Origin: DATBHZ01 sp036557185
Lineage (GTDB): Bacteria; Actinomycetota; Acidimicrobiia; IMCC26256; JAENVU01
NCBI GenBank assembly: GCA_036557185.1
Contig: DATBHZ010000074.1
Coordinates: 1 to 25,158, forward strand
Length of the DNA stretch: 25,158 nucleotides
Reading direction: 5' to 3'
Positions within the stretch are counted from its first letter, which is position 1. Every line of letters begins with the position of its first letter. The notes below the pieces were generated by a model that was not told the origin of the DNA, ran no database searches, and worked only from the letters and a program-made list of their open reading frames with translations. The position numbers and the translations under genes were made by a program. Positions 24,074 through 25,158 of the stretch are shown piece after piece.

Positions 24074-24696
24074 ACCGCGACGGAGCTGGGTGGGGCGCTC
24101 CGGCCCTCGACCTGGGCCTGCAACGGGCGCGCCGACAGAAAGCCGGCGTCGTCGAGCTCGGGCCATCGCCCTCCCCCTGCACGGATGCGCAGCATGGAGC
24201 TCGCCGGCCAGACACCTACGGGCACGAGCACGGCGCCCCGCTCCCGCGCTCGAGCGACCAACCGGCGCGCGTCACCCGCTCGGGTGCCACGCGGCACACC
24301 CGCCACCACCATGCTGATCCCGTCGAGCAACGCGGCCACGACCGTCGCCCAACGATCGGAGGGCACCTCCCGGATCGCGGCGAAGCGCTCGAGATCGACC
24401 CCGGCCTCCGCGGCCGCCAAGCCCCCGACACCTCGCAGGTCGCCCCCCTCGACCACCACCGACCACTCGCCGGCACGGGTTGCCGCCGCGGCCAGGCCCA
24501 GCACCGCCGACGTCACACCGCTCCCCACCGTGCCGGCGACCGAGACCACCGATCCTCGTTGGACAGCGCCGCCGGGGACGAGCCGGCCCATCGTGCCGGG
24601 CACTTCGAGGACCCGCTCGCGTGCCAGCTGGAGAGGCGCGACCTTGGCCGCAACGGCTCGGAGTGGCGGTGGCGGTGGGTGGGAAGCGATGGCCAC
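24070..24696 (-). CDS. imuA': ImuA' mutasome accessory protein (RecA-like fold)
   Basis: The 208-residue protein starts with GTG at 24696, set by a TACAGT hexamer 6 nt upstream. RecA-like features include VPGGAVQRGSVVSVAG followed by a P-loop-like GTVGSGVTSAVL at about 55-66. The P-loop lysine is replaced by valine (Val61), so classical ATP binding is doubtful. Size, fold and its place before imuB fit actinobacterial ImuA', the third component with ImuB and DnaE2 in damage-induced mutagenesis. Its stop overlaps the imuB ATG by 4 bp. It is divergent from the AlkB-family gene across a shared LexA box. The name rests largely on context, because ImuA' sequences are poorly conserved. Confidence 0.85.
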   Translation of the reverse strand: MAIASHPPPPPLRAVAAKVAPLQLARERVLEVPGTMGRLVPGGAVQRGSVVSVAGTVGSGVTSAVLGLAAAATRAGEWSVVVEGGDLRGVGGLAAAEAGVDLERFAAIREVPSDRWATVVAALLDGISMVVAGVPRGTRAGDARRLVARARERGAVLVPVGVWPASSMLRIRAGGGRWPELDDAGFLSARPLQAQVEGRSAPPSSVAV

Positions 24697-24702
24697 CCCC
24701 GA

Positions 24703-24730
24703 ACTGTAGCGAACATCTGTTCGATATGCT
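24703..24730. promoter_or_regulatory. Shared divergent SOS promoter region: one LexA box between two -10 elements
   Basis: The 16-bp box GCGAACATCTGTTCGA (24709-24724, + strand) is flanked with no spacer by TACAGT on the minus strand (24703-24708, for imuA') and TATGCT on the plus strand (24725-24730, for alkB). Each -10 is 6 nt from its start codon (GTG 24696, TTG 24737). The arrangement is symmetric, and one bound LexA dimer would block both promoters. Confidence 0.88.
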
Positions 24731-24736
24731 CAGGCC

Positions 24737-25158
24737 TTGGAACCGCTCCAGGGATCGCTCCTCACGGTCGGCTGGGCCGGCCCGGCGCTCTCGCCCACGG
24801 CTGCGTTCGCGCGCCGACAGCTCGACGAGCACTGCTGGGTCGACCTCGCGCGCGGCTGGCTCGACGGTGCCGACACGCTGCTCGCCCTCCTCGTGGCACG
24901 CACGTCGTGGCACCAGGGGCGCAGACGCATGTACGACCGCGTGGTCGACGATCCGCGGCTCTCGCACTGGTGCCGCCGCGGTGACGAGGAGCCTCACCCC
25001 GTCCTGGCCGCCGCGCGCACGGCGCTCGAGGCCCGCTACGGGATCGAGCTCCAGGGGCCCGGTCTCAACTACTACCGGTCAGGCAACGACAGCGTCGCAC
25101 CGCACGCCGACCGCGAGCTGCGCGAGCTCGACGACACGATCGTCGCGATCCTCACGCT
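24737..25158 (+). CDS. AlkB-family 2-oxoglutarate/Fe(II) dioxygenase, 3' truncated
   Basis: 140 codons are visible and the frame stays open to the window edge. The start is TTG at 24737, 6 nt after TATGCT. The sequence WHQGRRRMYDRVVDDPRLSHW and then LNYYRSGNDSVAPHADRELRELDDTIVAI matches AlkB-type demethylases: the NYY strand contacts 2-oxoglutarate or the metal region, and the HADRE segment supplies the first His and Asp of the Fe(II) site. The distal His and the Arg motif would lie beyond the window. AlkB enzymes oxidatively remove methyl groups from 1-methyladenine and 3-methylcytosine. It shares a LexA box with imuA'. The start codon is the least certain part. Confidence 0.85.
   Translation, partial: MEPLQGSLLTVGWAGPALSPTAAFARRQLDEHCWVDLARGWLDGADTLLALLVARTSWHQGRRRMYDRVVDDPRLSHWCRRGDEEPHPVLAAARTALEARYGIELQGPGLNYYRSGNDSVAPHADRELRELDDTIVAILT

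Noticed and set aside
1..25158. tRNA, rRNA, transposase or prophage content
   Set aside because: I looked in the gaps and frames and saw no tRNA-like cloverleaf, rRNA stretch, integrase, transposase or terminal inverted repeats. Gaps are all about 105 bp or less.

Overview
The window is a gene-dense, high-GC stretch (coding on both strands, no intergenic gap above about 105 bases) from an actinobacterium, probably not a close Mycobacterium or Streptomyces relative. The lineage call rests on a mycothiol S-conjugate amidase (Mca), a WS/DGAT acyltransferase, two F420/flavin luciferase-like oxidoreductases, a CtpE-type P-ATPase, an actinobacterial LexA operator (TCGAAC-N4-GTTCGA type), and a complete ImuA'-ImuB-DnaE2 mutasome. 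No RNA gene, insertion sequence, integrase, phage gene or CRISPR array is visible. An uncultured Acidimicrobiia-type organism is a reasonable guess, but the sequence does not prove it.

Layout. 1-3524: a 5'-truncated LLM flavin monooxygenase, a SnoaL-like protein, an alpha/beta hydrolase and a second LLM oxidoreductase. 3628-7025: a four-gene plus-strand cluster (Fe-S PD-(D/E)XK nuclease, PAP2 phosphatase, DsbA-like protein, WS/DGAT acyltransferase). 7022-7384: a small minus-strand CxxC protein. 7419-10393: a quinone oxidoreductase, a thiolase and a YdjC/ChbG deacetylase. 13001-10400 (minus): acyl-CoA dehydrogenase, Mca, SCP2-domain protein. 13090-15934: a membrane-anchored VanW/G5 cell-wall protein and a CorA transporter, facing a CtpE-like P-type ATPase (18259-15791) whose tail is coded antisense to the end of corA. 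18350-19120: a SAM methyltransferase. 24696-19103 (minus): imuA', imuB and dnaE2. 24737-end: a 3'-truncated AlkB-family dioxygenase on the plus strand.

The best system in the window is the DNA-damage module at its right end. A single 16-bp LexA-type box (24709-24724) lies exactly between two back-to-back -10 elements. One drives imuA'-imuB leftward and the other drives alkB rightward, each with a 6-nt gap to its start codon (GTG and TTG). A second, nearly identical box (22402-22417) sits directly against the -10 of dnaE2. In all three promoters the box touches the -10 with no spacer, so repression and induction should be coordinated. This would join translesion synthesis (mutasome) and direct reversal of alkyl damage (AlkB) in one SOS unit.

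A second window-wide pattern is initiation without a leader. At ten gene starts a TANNNT hexamer lies 6-7 nt upstream of the start codon, which is the signature of leaderless actinobacterial transcripts and helps fix several GTG/TTG starts. A possible REP-like palindromic segment with unusual codon use is read in frame through the N-terminal part of imuB.
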